From the NCBI GenBank assembly GCA_964469155.1, contig CAYXXU010000005.1, forward strand, positions 15,452 through 79,451: a stretch of 64,000 nucleotides of DNA, in the 5' to 3' direction. The first letter of the stretch is position 1. Each line of letters begins with the position of its first letter. Below the pieces are notes generated by a model. That model was given only the letters and a program-made list of their open reading frames with translations, was not told the DNA's origin and did no database searches. This document shows positions 35,563 through 43,739 of the stretch, piece after piece. This DNA comes from CAIWKO01 sp964469155 (GTDB lineage: Bacteria; Bacteroidota; Bacteroidia; Bacteroidales; CAIWKO01). The position numbers were made by a program, and so were the translations under genes.

Positions 35563-36000
35563 ACAGTAAATCTTAAAGCTTTTTAAAGTAATCACGGACA
35601 CAAATAAAGCAATCTGGGAAGCTGCTAAAGTGTTATTGTACCCTTTTAAAGTAAAAAGGGAAGCGATTTAAAGTAAAAAAGCAGCCAAAAAAGCGATCTG
35701 GAACGAGATAATAGTAAAATGGAATGTATATAAAGTAAAAAAGTAAGGTTTTAAAGTAAAAAGGCAAGCCAAAAAAGTGTTTTTGCTAGGTCATATGTAT
35801 CCTTGTAAAGTACAAAAGTATTCTGGCAGGGTGCTAAAGTAAAAAGGTAAGGTGCTAAAGTAAAAAGGCAAGGTTTTCATGTTTGCTGGAAAGGTGGTTA
35901 GGTAACACGAATGCTGCCATTATGTCAGAGGCAACCCAAAAAAGTAAAAATGCAACCCCAAATAGTAATCCCGAATGTATAATTACAAAAATGCGAAACC
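35563..36000. repeat. Degenerate 21-bp tandem array, about 21 units
   Basis: The core AAAGTAAAAAGG recurs with a strict 21-nt phase. Occurrences of the AAAG register are at 35585, 35606, 35627, 35648, 35670, 35690, 35711, 35732, 35753, 35774, 35795, 35815, 35836, 35857, 35878, 35899, 35920, 35941, 35962 and 35983. The best-conserved units are 35732-35773 and 35836-35877 (core followed by TAAGGTGCT or CAAGG). The variable half of the unit drifts freely while the phase is kept. The array is not coding: frames through it contain stops and no family features. Confidence 0.85.
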
Positions 36001-36018
36001 ACCTATCTCTTCTTAAAT

Positions 36019-36047
36019 CCGTAGTACGGCTTAAAGCCGTGCTACGG
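36019..36047. repeat. Palindrome with 14-bp arms
   Basis: Arms CCGTAGTACGGCTT (36019-36032) and AAGCCGTGCTACGG (36034-36047) pair with a single G:T-type mismatch and a 1-nt centre. A second common intergenic word, TCGAGCATAGTCGAGA, lies at 36193-36208. Both look like dispersed REP-type sequence. Confidence 0.65.
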
Positions 36048-36342
36048 TTAAAAACAATTCCTCTGTGCATCTCCTCGTTACCTCTGTGAACTTCCGTGTT
36101 CCAACTCCTCCTCTCCGTACATCTGTGAAATCTGCTGGAAACTCCTCAACAATTTAACAATAGAACAATTTAACCATCTTCATCTTTTATGTCGAGCATA
36201 GTCGAGACACCCACCTTCCTTCTTCTATGTGCCCTTATGCATTCTTAGTTTTCTATGTTTCTATGTGCCTATGTGTTTAATCCTATCTTCTAACTTTTTC
36301 CCTCCCGTCTTCAAAAAAAGTAGTAACTTTACACTATATTTT

Positions 36343-39300
36343 ATGGCAGGATACATGCAGCGTTTGCTCAGACCGGTTTTATTTGTTTTTACTATCATTT
36401 TCCTTATGCCCATGGTCGGGCGCGGACAGTTTTACAATGGTTCGCAGCTTACTTTCGGTAAAAACCGCGTGCAATTTTCCGACAGGTTTTGGTCGTATAT
36501 GCGTTTCGAGCGCTTCGACACCTACTTCTATGTGAACGGAAAAGAACTGGCCGTCTACACCGCCCGCTATGCCAACAAAAGCCTCAAAGAAATTGAGAAA
36601 AAACTCGACTATACCCTCGAAGATAAAATACAATTCGTCATTTTCAACCGCTTCTCCGAACTGCAGGAAAGCAACATTGGCCTCATAAGCGATGTCAACT
36701 ACAACACCGGCGGGGTCACTCACATAGTAGGTTCCAAGGTGTTTATCTATTACAACGGCAGCCACACCGATTTCGAAAAGCAGATACGCGCCGGCATAGC
36801 CCGGGTGATCGTCGACGAGATGATGTACGGTGGCCGCATAGGCTCGAACATCAAGAACTCGGCCCTGCTCAATTTGCCTCCCTGGTATACCGAGGGCCTG
36901 GTTTCTTACATTTCGGAAGACTGGAACGCCACTATAGACAATCATGTGAAAGACGGCGTGCTGCGCGGCAATTATAAAAAGTACGGCAACCTGGCGGGCG
37001 ATGAGGCTGTGTATGCGGGCCACTCCATCTGGCGATTCATTGCCGACAAATATGGTCCGGCGGCCATATCCAACATAGTTTACCTCACCAAGATCAGCCG
37101 CAGCGTTGAAAGCGGTTTTCTGTATGTGCTGGGCGTAAAGTTCAAGACCCTGGCCATCGACTGGCTGGCTTATTACGAGCAGCAATACAGCGAAAAGGAG
37201 GCTACCCGCCAAATCATTGAGGACAAACCCCTTCAGAAAAAGGTAAAGAAAAATACGGTGTATGCGCAGTTGAAGATAAGCCCCGACGGCAAATATGCCG
37301 CCTACACCTCGAACATCATGGGACAATACCGCGTGTTGCTGCGCGATCTGGAAACCGGAAAGACCAAACTCCTGATGAAACGCGAACACAAGCTCGACGA
37401 AAAGGTTGATTACTCCTATCCCCTGCTCGCCTGGCATCCTTCGGGCAAACTGCTGGCCATCATCACCGAGACCAAGGGTAAGAACATGATGTATTCGTAC
37501 ATGATAGACGAAAAACGTTTTGAAAAAGAGCAGTTGTTCGTACTTGAAAAGATATTAGATCTTTCGTATTCGCAGAATGGTAAGATGATAGTGTTTTCGG
37601 GCGTGGTGCAGGGACAAACCGACATTTATGTGTTTAACATTGCCGCCCACACCTTCGAACCCATCACCAAAGATATTTACGACGACCTGAATCCTCATTT
37701 CATCAATAACTCCAGAGAAATCATCTTCAGTTCGAACCGCCCCGACGATACTATTCGCTTTGATGTGCTCACCTACCTCGAATCCGCCAAAGACTCTATC
37801 GTTCAGCTATCGCCTCAGACCGATATTTTCATTTACAACTACATCGCCAAAAATCCTTTGCTGCGCCGTGTTACCAATACGCCCTACACAACCGAAACCC
37901 AGCCCATGCAATACGACAACCGGCACTTTACTTACCTGAGCGACGAGAATGGCATCATCAACCGCTATGTGGCCCGCGTGGACAGCGGCATCAGTTTTGT
38001 GGATACCACCACCCATTACCGTTATTATACCACGTCATACCCCGTCACCGATTACAACCGCAATATACTGGAACAGGATTTTGCGCCCAAAGCGGGTAAA
38101 TATGGCGAGGTGGTTTTCAGTAAGGGCCTCTACAACCTCTATCTGAACGAACTGATATCAGCCAAAAAGATACAAAAGACACATCCCGCCAATACATACT
38201 ATCGCGAACAATTCCTGAAAACGCTGGATACCGCCTCGGTTTTGGAAACGGTTCCCATCAACACCGAAGAGATAGAGATGATAAAGAGCCGAAAAAGCAA
38301 GCCCAAAAAGATTAACAATGTGCTGATCAACGAAATTGAGGTGCTGAACGACACTTCGGCGGTAGATATCAACCACTATAATTTCGCCGGTGCCAAAAAA
38401 GATTCCACGGCCAAGGCTGATTCGCTTCTGAAAAAGAAAAACACTTTCCAGATACCCCGTCAGGGAAACTACGATGTGGAATACTCCATCAACCAACTGG
38501 TGGGACAGGTCGATTTCAATTTTCTGAATGCCTCTTACCAGCAATACGCCGGAGGCAGTTCGCCCATTTACATGAACCCCGGCCTGAACCTCAACTTTCA
38601 ACTGGGCATCATCGACCTGCTGGAGGATTACCGTATTTCGGGCGGCGCACGTGTTTCGCTGAGCTTCGACGACTACGAGTTCTTCATTGGTTATGAGAAC
38701 CTGAAGAAACGCCTCGACCGCGGCATATTCTTCTACCGGCAATCGAACGTCAGTTCCAATAATGTTTCTATCATAAAACTGCGTTCCAACTCATTGTTCT
38801 ATACTTTGAAATGGCCCTTCAGCAAGGTGCTGGCGCTGAAAGGATCGGCTTCGGTGCGCTACGATAAAAAAATATACGCCGCGACCGATATCAACAATCT
38901 GAAACAGCCGAGCCTCACCGAGTATTGGGCCGGCATAAAAGGCGAACTTACGTTTGATAATACCCAGCCCAAGGCGTTAAACATTAATTATGGCTGGCGC
39001 TGGAAGCTGTTCGGAGAATATTATCAGAAGATAGCCGATCAGTTCAACAATCTTATCGTTTTGGGAATAGACATCAGGCACTACCAGAAGATACACCGCA
39101 CCTTTATCTGGGCCAACCGGCTGGCGGCAAGCACATCGTTCGGCAACAGCAAGCTGGTTTATTATATGGGAGGTGTCGACAACTGGATCATACCCACCTT
39201 CAACAACGACAACGCTGTATCGCAAACTCAGAATTACAACTACCAGACACTGGCTACCAATATGCGGGGATTCTCGCAGAATGTGCGCAACGGGCCCAGT

Positions 39301-39654
39301 TTCTTTGTGCTGAACAGCGAACTCAGGTTTCCCATAGTGCGTTATTTCTCGAAAAAGCCTTTGAAGAACAACTTTATTACCAACCTGCAGATAGTCGGAT
39401 TCGGCGATATAGGTACTGCCTGGATGGGATGGAACCCTTATTCGGAAGAAAATACTTTAACGAAAACCTATGTTCAGCGCGGACCCATGTTCATTACGGT
39501 CATCAAAAAACGTGATCCTTTGGTGGGCGGTTTTGGTGTGGGTTTGCGGACCAAATTGCTGGGGTATTTTATACGCGCCGATTACGCCTGGGGGGTTGAA
39601 AACGCTGTAATTCAAAAACCTGTATTCTATATTTCGCTGGGGTTGGATTTTTAA
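36343..39654 (+). CDS. Outer-membrane protein: peptidase-like domain, beta-propeller and C-terminal barrel
   Basis: 1103 residues from 36343 (MAGYMQRLLRPV); the Met at 36355 is an alternative, and the frame from 36229 runs through phrase repeats. The signal peptide ends MVGRGQ. Residues ~20-230 resemble a gluzincin (peptidase MA-like) domain: LPPWYTEGLVSYIS fits the downstream Glu motif, but the expected HExxH is replaced (RAGIARVIVDE), so it is probably inactive. Residues ~230-560 form a TolB-like propeller (LKISPDGKYAAYTSN, LLAWHPSGKLLAIITE, MIVFSGVVQGQTDIYVFNI). The C-terminal ~350 residues are a BamA/surface-antigen-like barrel ending in YISLGLDF with terminal Phe. A surface recognition or transport role is likely; none is proven. 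Confidence 0.8.
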   Translation: MAGYMQRLLRPVLFVFTIIFLMPMVGRGQFYNGSQLTFGKNRVQFSDRFWSYMRFERFDTYFYVNGKELAVYTARYANKSLKEIEKKLDYTLEDKIQFVIFNRFSELQESNIGLISDVNYNTGGVTHIVGSKVFIYYNGSHTDFEKQIRAGIARVIVDEMMYGGRIGSNIKNSALLNLPPWYTEGLVSYISEDWNATIDNHVKDGVLRGNYKKYGNLAGDEAVYAGHSIWRFIADKYGPAAISNIVYLTKISRSVESGFLYVLGVKFKTLAIDWLAYYEQQYSEKEATRQIIEDKPLQKKVKKNTVYAQLKISPDGKYAAYTSNIMGQYRVLLRDLETGKTKLLMKREHKLDEKVDYSYPLLAWHPSGKLLAIITETKGKNMMYSYMIDEKRFEKEQLFVLEKILDLSYSQNGKMIVFSGVVQGQTDIYVFNIAAHTFEPITKDIYDDLNPHFINNSREIIFSSNRPDDTIRFDVLTYLESAKDSIVQLSPQTDIFIYNYIAKNPLLRRVTNTPYTTETQPMQYDNRHFTYLSDENGIINRYVARVDSGISFVDTTTHYRYYTTSYPVTDYNRNILEQDFAPKAGKYGEVVFSKGLYNLYLNELISAKKIQKTHPANTYYREQFLKTLDTASVLETVPINTEEIEMIKSRKSKPKKINNVLINEIEVLNDTSAVDINHYNFAGAKKDSTAKADSLLKKKNTFQIPRQGNYDVEYSINQLVGQVDFNFLNASYQQYAGGSSPIYMNPGLNLNFQLGIIDLLEDYRISGGARVSLSFDDYEFFIGYENLKKRLDRGIFFYRQSNVSSNNVSIIKLRSNSLFYTLKWPFSKVLALKGSASVRYDKKIYAATDINNLKQPSLTEYWAGIKGELTFDNTQPKALNINYGWRWKLFGEYYQKIADQFNNLIVLGIDIRHYQKIHRTFIWANRLAASTSFGNSKLVYYMGGVDNWIIPTFNNDNAVSQTQNYNYQTLATNMRGFSQNVRNGPSFFVLNSELRFPIVRYFSKKPLKNNFITNLQIVGFGDIGTAWMGWNPYSEENTLTKTYVQRGPMFITVIKKRDPLVGGFGVGLRTKLLGYFIRADYAWGVENAVIQKPVFYISLGLDF

Positions 39655-39669
39655 TTTCTTTTCAAACTT

Positions 39670-41127
39670 ATGAAGAGGTATTTATTCTTACTGCTTTGGG
39701 TGTTTCAATTTCAAATTTCGCCTGCACAAACTGTGGATGAAACACAGGCCCGCAAAGCCGCGGCTCAGTTCATCATGGCTCAGAACCAGGATGGGAAGTA
39801 TGCGGTAGCTTCCGGACAACAAATTCTTTCTGATGAAGGTGGGTTGCTTGGCTATCTTTTTTCTTTGAGCCCACTGGGATATGTGGCAGTGAGTTCCGAC
39901 CAATGCTTTCATCCTATAATAGCCTATTCATTCGAGGCAGATAATCTGATCCCGGAAACCGAAAACCCATTGCTGCAATTGATCAAATCCGATTATTGCA
40001 GCAGGATGAAGAACAAAGGCAAACTTCCGGAAAGTGTCGTACAGAAAAACCACGCGGCATGGATAAGCCTTTGCAACAATCTTACCCCGGCCAAGGACAC
40101 CGCTTTCCAGCAATGGCCCGAGGCGGGAAGCACTTCCACCGGAGGATGGGTGATCACCCAATGGAACCAGTCGTCACCTTATAACAATATGTGCCCTTTG
40201 GATATTGCTTCGGGAGGCCGCAGTTATACCGGCTGTCCGGCCACCGCCATGGCCCAGATCATCAATTATCACCGTACGCTCAACGGAACCCGTTTTTCGG
40301 ATGCTGACGATTATTACCACAATTACGGCGGCAACCAGTTCTACATCGACGACGACTATGCAACCTATGGCTTCCCCTCCTTTTCGCAACTGAATTTATA
40401 CCTGGATACTCTGGAAAATAAATATCTTTCGAAAGCCTCCCTTACAATCAACGACATGGCCTCCTTAAGTTTTGCCTGCGGGGTGGCCACCCATACCGTT
40501 TATAATGCGGCGGGTTCTGGCACTTTTGGGGTAGACCAGGCCTACGATGGATTTATTCGCATGGGGTTCACCTCATCGCAATTGCTCGACACTTCAGTGG
40601 CCGATCCTTTGCCGCAGGTGATATCCAACATCAAAGATTCATTGCCTGCCCTGCTGGCAGTGGTCGATCCGGCATGGAATTCAGGACATAATCTTGTGAT
40701 AGACGGATACAATACCGACGAATTTTACCACCTGAACTTCGGTTGGGGAGGTTCTTATGACGGATGGTATAATATTCCCTCGGGATTGCCTTATAACCTG
40801 ACGGTGTTCGAAGGAATAGTAGTTAATATCAAACCACCTGATGCTTCGGGTATAAGAGATAGAAAAGGAAATGAAGCTGCTTTCAGCATTTTCCCAAACC
40901 CGGCCGCGGACTATGTACAATGTTCGTTCAGGCCCTCCCATTCAGGCATGTTCTGCATTGTTCTCTATGATGCACTGGGCAGACCGGTTTTTGAACAAAA
41001 GATACAGGCTGATGCCACGAACATCGATCAGGTTAAAATTACGCTGGAAAATATCATGCAGGGAATTTATTCAATCAAAGTGACAGGAGCTTATGAATCC
41101 TGGTCAGGAAAACTAATAAAGTTATAG
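39670..41127 (+). CDS. Secreted C10-family (streptopain-like) cysteine protease with T9SS type A domain
   Basis: 485 residues. The signal peptide ends ISPAQ (20). An inhibitory propeptide follows (about 21-140). The catalytic domain carries GGRSYTGCPATAMAQI with Cys189 and GHNLVIDGYNTDEFYHLNFGWGG with His340, matching SpeB-type enzymes. The last ~75 residues form a type A sorting domain (FSIFPNPAADYVQC, IYSIKVTG, GKLIKL), so it is presumably surface-attached or released via T9SS. It lies 15 nt after the outer-membrane protein and 3 nt before an M20 hydrolase, suggesting a protein- or peptide-degradation operon. Confidence 0.93.
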   Translation: MKRYLFLLLWVFQFQISPAQTVDETQARKAAAQFIMAQNQDGKYAVASGQQILSDEGGLLGYLFSLSPLGYVAVSSDQCFHPIIAYSFEADNLIPETENPLLQLIKSDYCSRMKNKGKLPESVVQKNHAAWISLCNNLTPAKDTAFQQWPEAGSTSTGGWVITQWNQSSPYNNMCPLDIASGGRSYTGCPATAMAQIINYHRTLNGTRFSDADDYYHNYGGNQFYIDDDYATYGFPSFSQLNLYLDTLENKYLSKASLTINDMASLSFACGVATHTVYNAAGSGTFGVDQAYDGFIRMGFTSSQLLDTSVADPLPQVISNIKDSLPALLAVVDPAWNSGHNLVIDGYNTDEFYHLNFGWGGSYDGWYNIPSGLPYNLTVFEGIVVNIKPPDASGIRDRKGNEAAFSIFPNPAADYVQCSFRPSHSGMFCIVLYDALGRPVFEQKIQADATNIDQVKITLENIMQGIYSIKVTGAYESWSGKLIKL

Positions 41128-41130
41128 CTT

Positions 41131-42321
41131 ATGGAGATCATTAAAAATAAGATACAGCAATTATCAAACGAATACCTGGAGGAAATCATAAAAATACGGC
41201 GGCATTTGCATGCTCACCCCGAACTGGCATTCAACGAAATGGTCACCGGCGATATCATTTGTGCTGAGCTTGATAAAATGCACATTCCTTATAAAAGAGG
41301 TATGGCAAAAACCGGAATCGTGGCATTGATCGAAGGTAAAAACCCCGCGAAAAAGACCATAGGTTTGCGCGCCGACATGGATGCTTTGCAGATAAACGAA
41401 AAGAACCATGTGGATTATTGCTCGAAGAACGAAGGAAAGATGCATGCCTGCGGACATGACGTTCATATGGCATCGCTATTGGGTGCCGCCCGTATACTGA
41501 ACTCCATAAAAGATTCCTTTGAAGGAACCATCAAGCTTATATTTCAACCTTCCGAAGAAAAATACCCGGGGGGAGCCATCCTTATGATAAAAGAGGGAGT
41601 TTTGCAAAACCCACTGGTTTCGTCCATGATAGGGCAACATGTACATCCGTCGATCAGTGCCGGAAAGATGGGTTTCAAACCCGGAAAATCCATGGCCTCG
41701 ACCGATGAAATATTTATCACCGTAAAAGGTAAAGGCGGACACGCAGCCACTCCTGAACTTGTCATTGATCCCATCGTAATTGCCTCTCATATCATCATCG
41801 GGTTGCAACAGTTGGTCAGCCGCATAGCCATTCCTACCATTCCGACGGTACTCTCATTCGGAAAGATCGTAGGTAACGGCAAAACCAATGTAATTCCCGA
41901 TGAGGTTTTTATGGAAGGCACCCTGCGCACCGTGGATGAGATATGGCGCAAAGAGGCCCACGAACATATCAGAGACATAGCAAAGAACATCGCAAAAGCC
42001 TTTAATGCCAGTTGCGAGGTATTTATCGACAGTGGTTATCCTTACCTGCTGAACGAAGAAAAACTTACCGCCCGCATACGCAATTATGCTGTAGAATATC
42101 TTGGCGAAGAAAATGTGATTGATATTGACCTGCGCATGACTGCCGAAGATTTTGCCTATTTCTCCCACAGCCTTCCCTCCTGCTTTTACCGGCTTGGGGT
42201 AAAAGATCCTGACTCAAATGAGATAATTAATTTGCACAGCGCCAATTTCGATGTGGATGAAAACTGCCTGGCAACCGGTATGGGTTTTATGGCCTGGGTG
42301 GCAATTAATGAACTGAATTGA
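41131..42321 (+). CDS. M20-family metallo-amidohydrolase (N-acyl amino acid or peptide hydrolase)
   Basis: 396 residues. It belongs to the hippurate/N-acyl-L-amino-acid amidohydrolase branch of M20 metallopeptidases: RRHLHAHPELAFNE at the start, GLRADMDALQI, the metal-binding MHACGHDVHMASLLGAA, IFQPSEEKYPGGA with the catalytic Glu, and MTAEDFAYFS near the end. No signal peptide, so cytoplasmic. Typical substrates are N-acylated amino acids or small peptides, which would suit the C10 protease encoded 3 nt upstream, though the actual substrate cannot be read from sequence. Confidence 0.92.
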   Translation: MEIIKNKIQQLSNEYLEEIIKIRRHLHAHPELAFNEMVTGDIICAELDKMHIPYKRGMAKTGIVALIEGKNPAKKTIGLRADMDALQINEKNHVDYCSKNEGKMHACGHDVHMASLLGAARILNSIKDSFEGTIKLIFQPSEEKYPGGAILMIKEGVLQNPLVSSMIGQHVHPSISAGKMGFKPGKSMASTDEIFITVKGKGGHAATPELVIDPIVIASHIIIGLQQLVSRIAIPTIPTVLSFGKIVGNGKTNVIPDEVFMEGTLRTVDEIWRKEAHEHIRDIAKNIAKAFNASCEVFIDSGYPYLLNEEKLTARIRNYAVEYLGEENVIDIDLRMTAEDFAYFSHSLPSCFYRLGVKDPDSNEIINLHSANFDVDENCLATGMGFMAWVAINELN

Positions 42322-42331
42322 CCACTGCTTT

Positions 42332-43228
42332 CTAAATAAAAAATAAAGCCACCCCGCCAACGCTGATGGTAGCGCCTATAATTTCTTTCAAGGTAACTTT
42401 CTTATGCAGGAACATAACTGATGCTGGAATAATAAGAATGGGCACGATGGCCATAATGGTGGATGCGATGCCGGCATTGGCATGCTGAACCGCATACAAA
42501 GAAAAAGAAACTCCCAGAAAAGGCCCGAAAACGGAGCCAAGGCCAATTCGTTTCAGTGCAGAAATATTTTTTACGGCAATTCCCACATTACTCCATTTCT
42601 TCCAGACGGTTATCACCAGAGCGAAACCAATAATGCCGGTGATAATTCGTATTTGTGTGGCTGCAAATGCGCTGTAGGTTCCCATCCCTACCTTGCTGAA
42701 CACAAGGCCTACAGCCTGTCCCACGGCTCCAATGAAAGCAAATAGAATTCCCTTGAGTGAATGGGTAAAAGAGAGCATTTTTGAACCGGTTCCTTTATCA
42801 ACGATCACAATGGCAATTCCACCCAGCGTTAAAAACATTCCCAGGAAATTGAAAAAAGTCATCGTTTCACCAAGCATTAGCCAACTTACAAATGCAGCCA
42901 TAGGTGGTACCAGGGTCATGATCAGCATAGAGATCCCCGAACCGATGATGGTATAGGATTCAAAAAGAAAAAGATCGCCGATTACGAATCCTATCAAACC
43001 GGAAATAGAAAGCCATATCCAGGTATGAGCAGAGGCATCCCAGGGGAAAAACTGCCCCCGCACGAAATAAGAGAAAATACTTAAAAACACCAGTGCCAAC
43101 AGCAGGCGTATCAGGTTGACAGCGATGGAACCTACCTTATTGCTTGCGGATTCAAAAGCAAGTGCAGTTACTGTCCAGCAACAGGCGGTGAACAAAGCGG
43201 CAAATTCTCCGATATGGTTAGTGAACAT
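42332..43228 (-). CDS. EamA/DMT-superfamily transporter
   Basis: 298 residues with ten predicted transmembrane helices in two EamA repeats: the first from ~5 to 140 (FAALFTACCWTVTALAFESASN), the second from ~155 to 297. It probably exports a metabolite or amino-acid derivative across the inner membrane; the substrate is unknown. It is convergent with the M20 hydrolase gene (11 nt between ends). A -7 element lies at 43260-43267. Confidence 0.9.
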   Translation of the reverse strand: MFTNHIGEFAALFTACCWTVTALAFESASNKVGSIAVNLIRLLLALVFLSIFSYFVRGQFFPWDASAHTWIWLSISGLIGFVIGDLFLFESYTIIGSGISMLIMTLVPPMAAFVSWLMLGETMTFFNFLGMFLTLGGIAIVIVDKGTGSKMLSFTHSLKGILFAFIGAVGQAVGLVFSKVGMGTYSAFAATQIRIITGIIGFALVITVWKKWSNVGIAVKNISALKRIGLGSVFGPFLGVSFSLYAVQHANAGIASTIMAIVPILIIPASVMFLHKKVTLKEIIGATISVGGVALFFI

Positions 43229-43259
43229 GATGGGTATTGGGTTGGCCGGTCATTTTTTG

Positions 43260-43267
43260 CAAAGGTA
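43260..43267 (-). promoter_or_regulatory. -7 element (TACCTTTG) of the DMT transporter gene
   Basis: Minus-strand TACCTTTG, 32 nt upstream of the ATG at 43228. Confidence 0.5.
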
Positions 43268-43357
43268 TTTTAATTTGTGGTGACTGTATTTATGACTGTC
43301 AGAATTTAATCAAAATCGCTACCATATTATGTAATGCAACGCGACGACTAATTGCTT

Positions 43358-43387
43358 GTATAATTTTCAACAGACCGAAAATTATAC
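43358..43387. repeat. Inverted repeat with 11-bp arms
   Basis: GTATAATTTTC (43358-43368) and GAAAATTATAC (43377-43387) pair perfectly around an 8-nt loop, with GCGAC words just outside both arms. It stands immediately before the 21-bp array. Confidence 0.65.
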
Positions 43388-43420
43388 GCGACCCAGTCCC
43401 TGATCTGGGAAAATTCTAAG

Positions 43421-43630
43421 TTGCAAAATGGTTATTCAGTCTTGCCTAATGATTATTCATTCCTGAACAGAGATAATTCAAGCTTGCACAGAAGTTATTC
43501 ACGCTTGTACAAGAAAAATTCAAGCCTGAACAGGCGCAATTCAATTTTGTATAAGAGCAATTCAGTCTTGCATAGGAGCTATTCACACTTGCATAAGAGC
43601 TATTCAAGTGTGCACAGAGGTTATTCAAGT
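43421..43630. repeat. 21-bp tandem array, ten exact-length units
   Basis: Units start at 43421, 43442, 43463, 43484, 43505, 43526, 43547, 43568, 43589 and 43610, all exactly 21 nt. Positions 2-3 (TG) and 14-18 (ATTCA) are invariant; units 8 and 9 (TTGCATARGAGCTATTCA) are nearest to consensus. Because 21 is a multiple of three, two frames stay open and give heptapeptide repeats (SxLHRSY forward, LNSSYAS reverse). These are treated as artefacts because substitutions fall evenly over codon positions and no protein features appear. Confidence 0.9.
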
Positions 43631-43691
43631 GCCTAAAAACGTCATGAAATTACGCCTAAAGCTTGTATTACAGCATGTAATAAAATTTTGC

Positions 43692-43722
43692 AAAAAAAAG
43701 GGCAGCCATGGCTACCCTTTTT
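43692..43722 (-). terminator. Rho-independent terminator after kbl
   Basis: AAGGG-C-AGCC/GGCT-A-CCCTT: a GC-rich hairpin with one internal mismatch, followed on the minus strand by a T run (complement of A43692-43699). It lies 18 nt downstream of the kbl stop. Confidence 0.8.
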
Positions 43723-43739
43723 CCTGTCAAATGACATTA

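Larger units (their letters stand above)
35058..36342. other. 1.3-kb non-coding spacer
   Basis: No credible gene. It contains the promoter of the minus-strand gene (35124-35156), a 21-bp-period array (35563-36000), a palindrome (36019-36047) and decayed phrase repeats up to 36290. Between 35160 and 35560 nothing recognisable was seen apart from AT-rich DNA. Confidence 0.7.
43229..43739. other. 511-bp non-coding spacer with repeat array
   Basis: It contains the -7 element of the transporter gene, a 30-bp inverted repeat (43358-43387), a 21-bp tandem array (43421-43630) and the kbl terminator (43692-43722). No credible gene. Confidence 0.7.

Noticed and set aside
35855..36089. Short frames on both strands within the right part of the 21-bp array and palindrome
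   Set aside because: They read through array units and a REP-like palindrome and lack any protein signature.
36229..36342. Upstream extension of the large outer-membrane protein
   Set aside because: The added 38 residues are translated from phrase repeats (TATGTGCC words) and would bury the real signal peptide.
43421..43636. Open frames on both strands through the 21-bp array giving heptapeptide repeats
   Set aside because: A period divisible by three keeps frames open by itself; both strands are open equally and substitutions are not biased to third positions.
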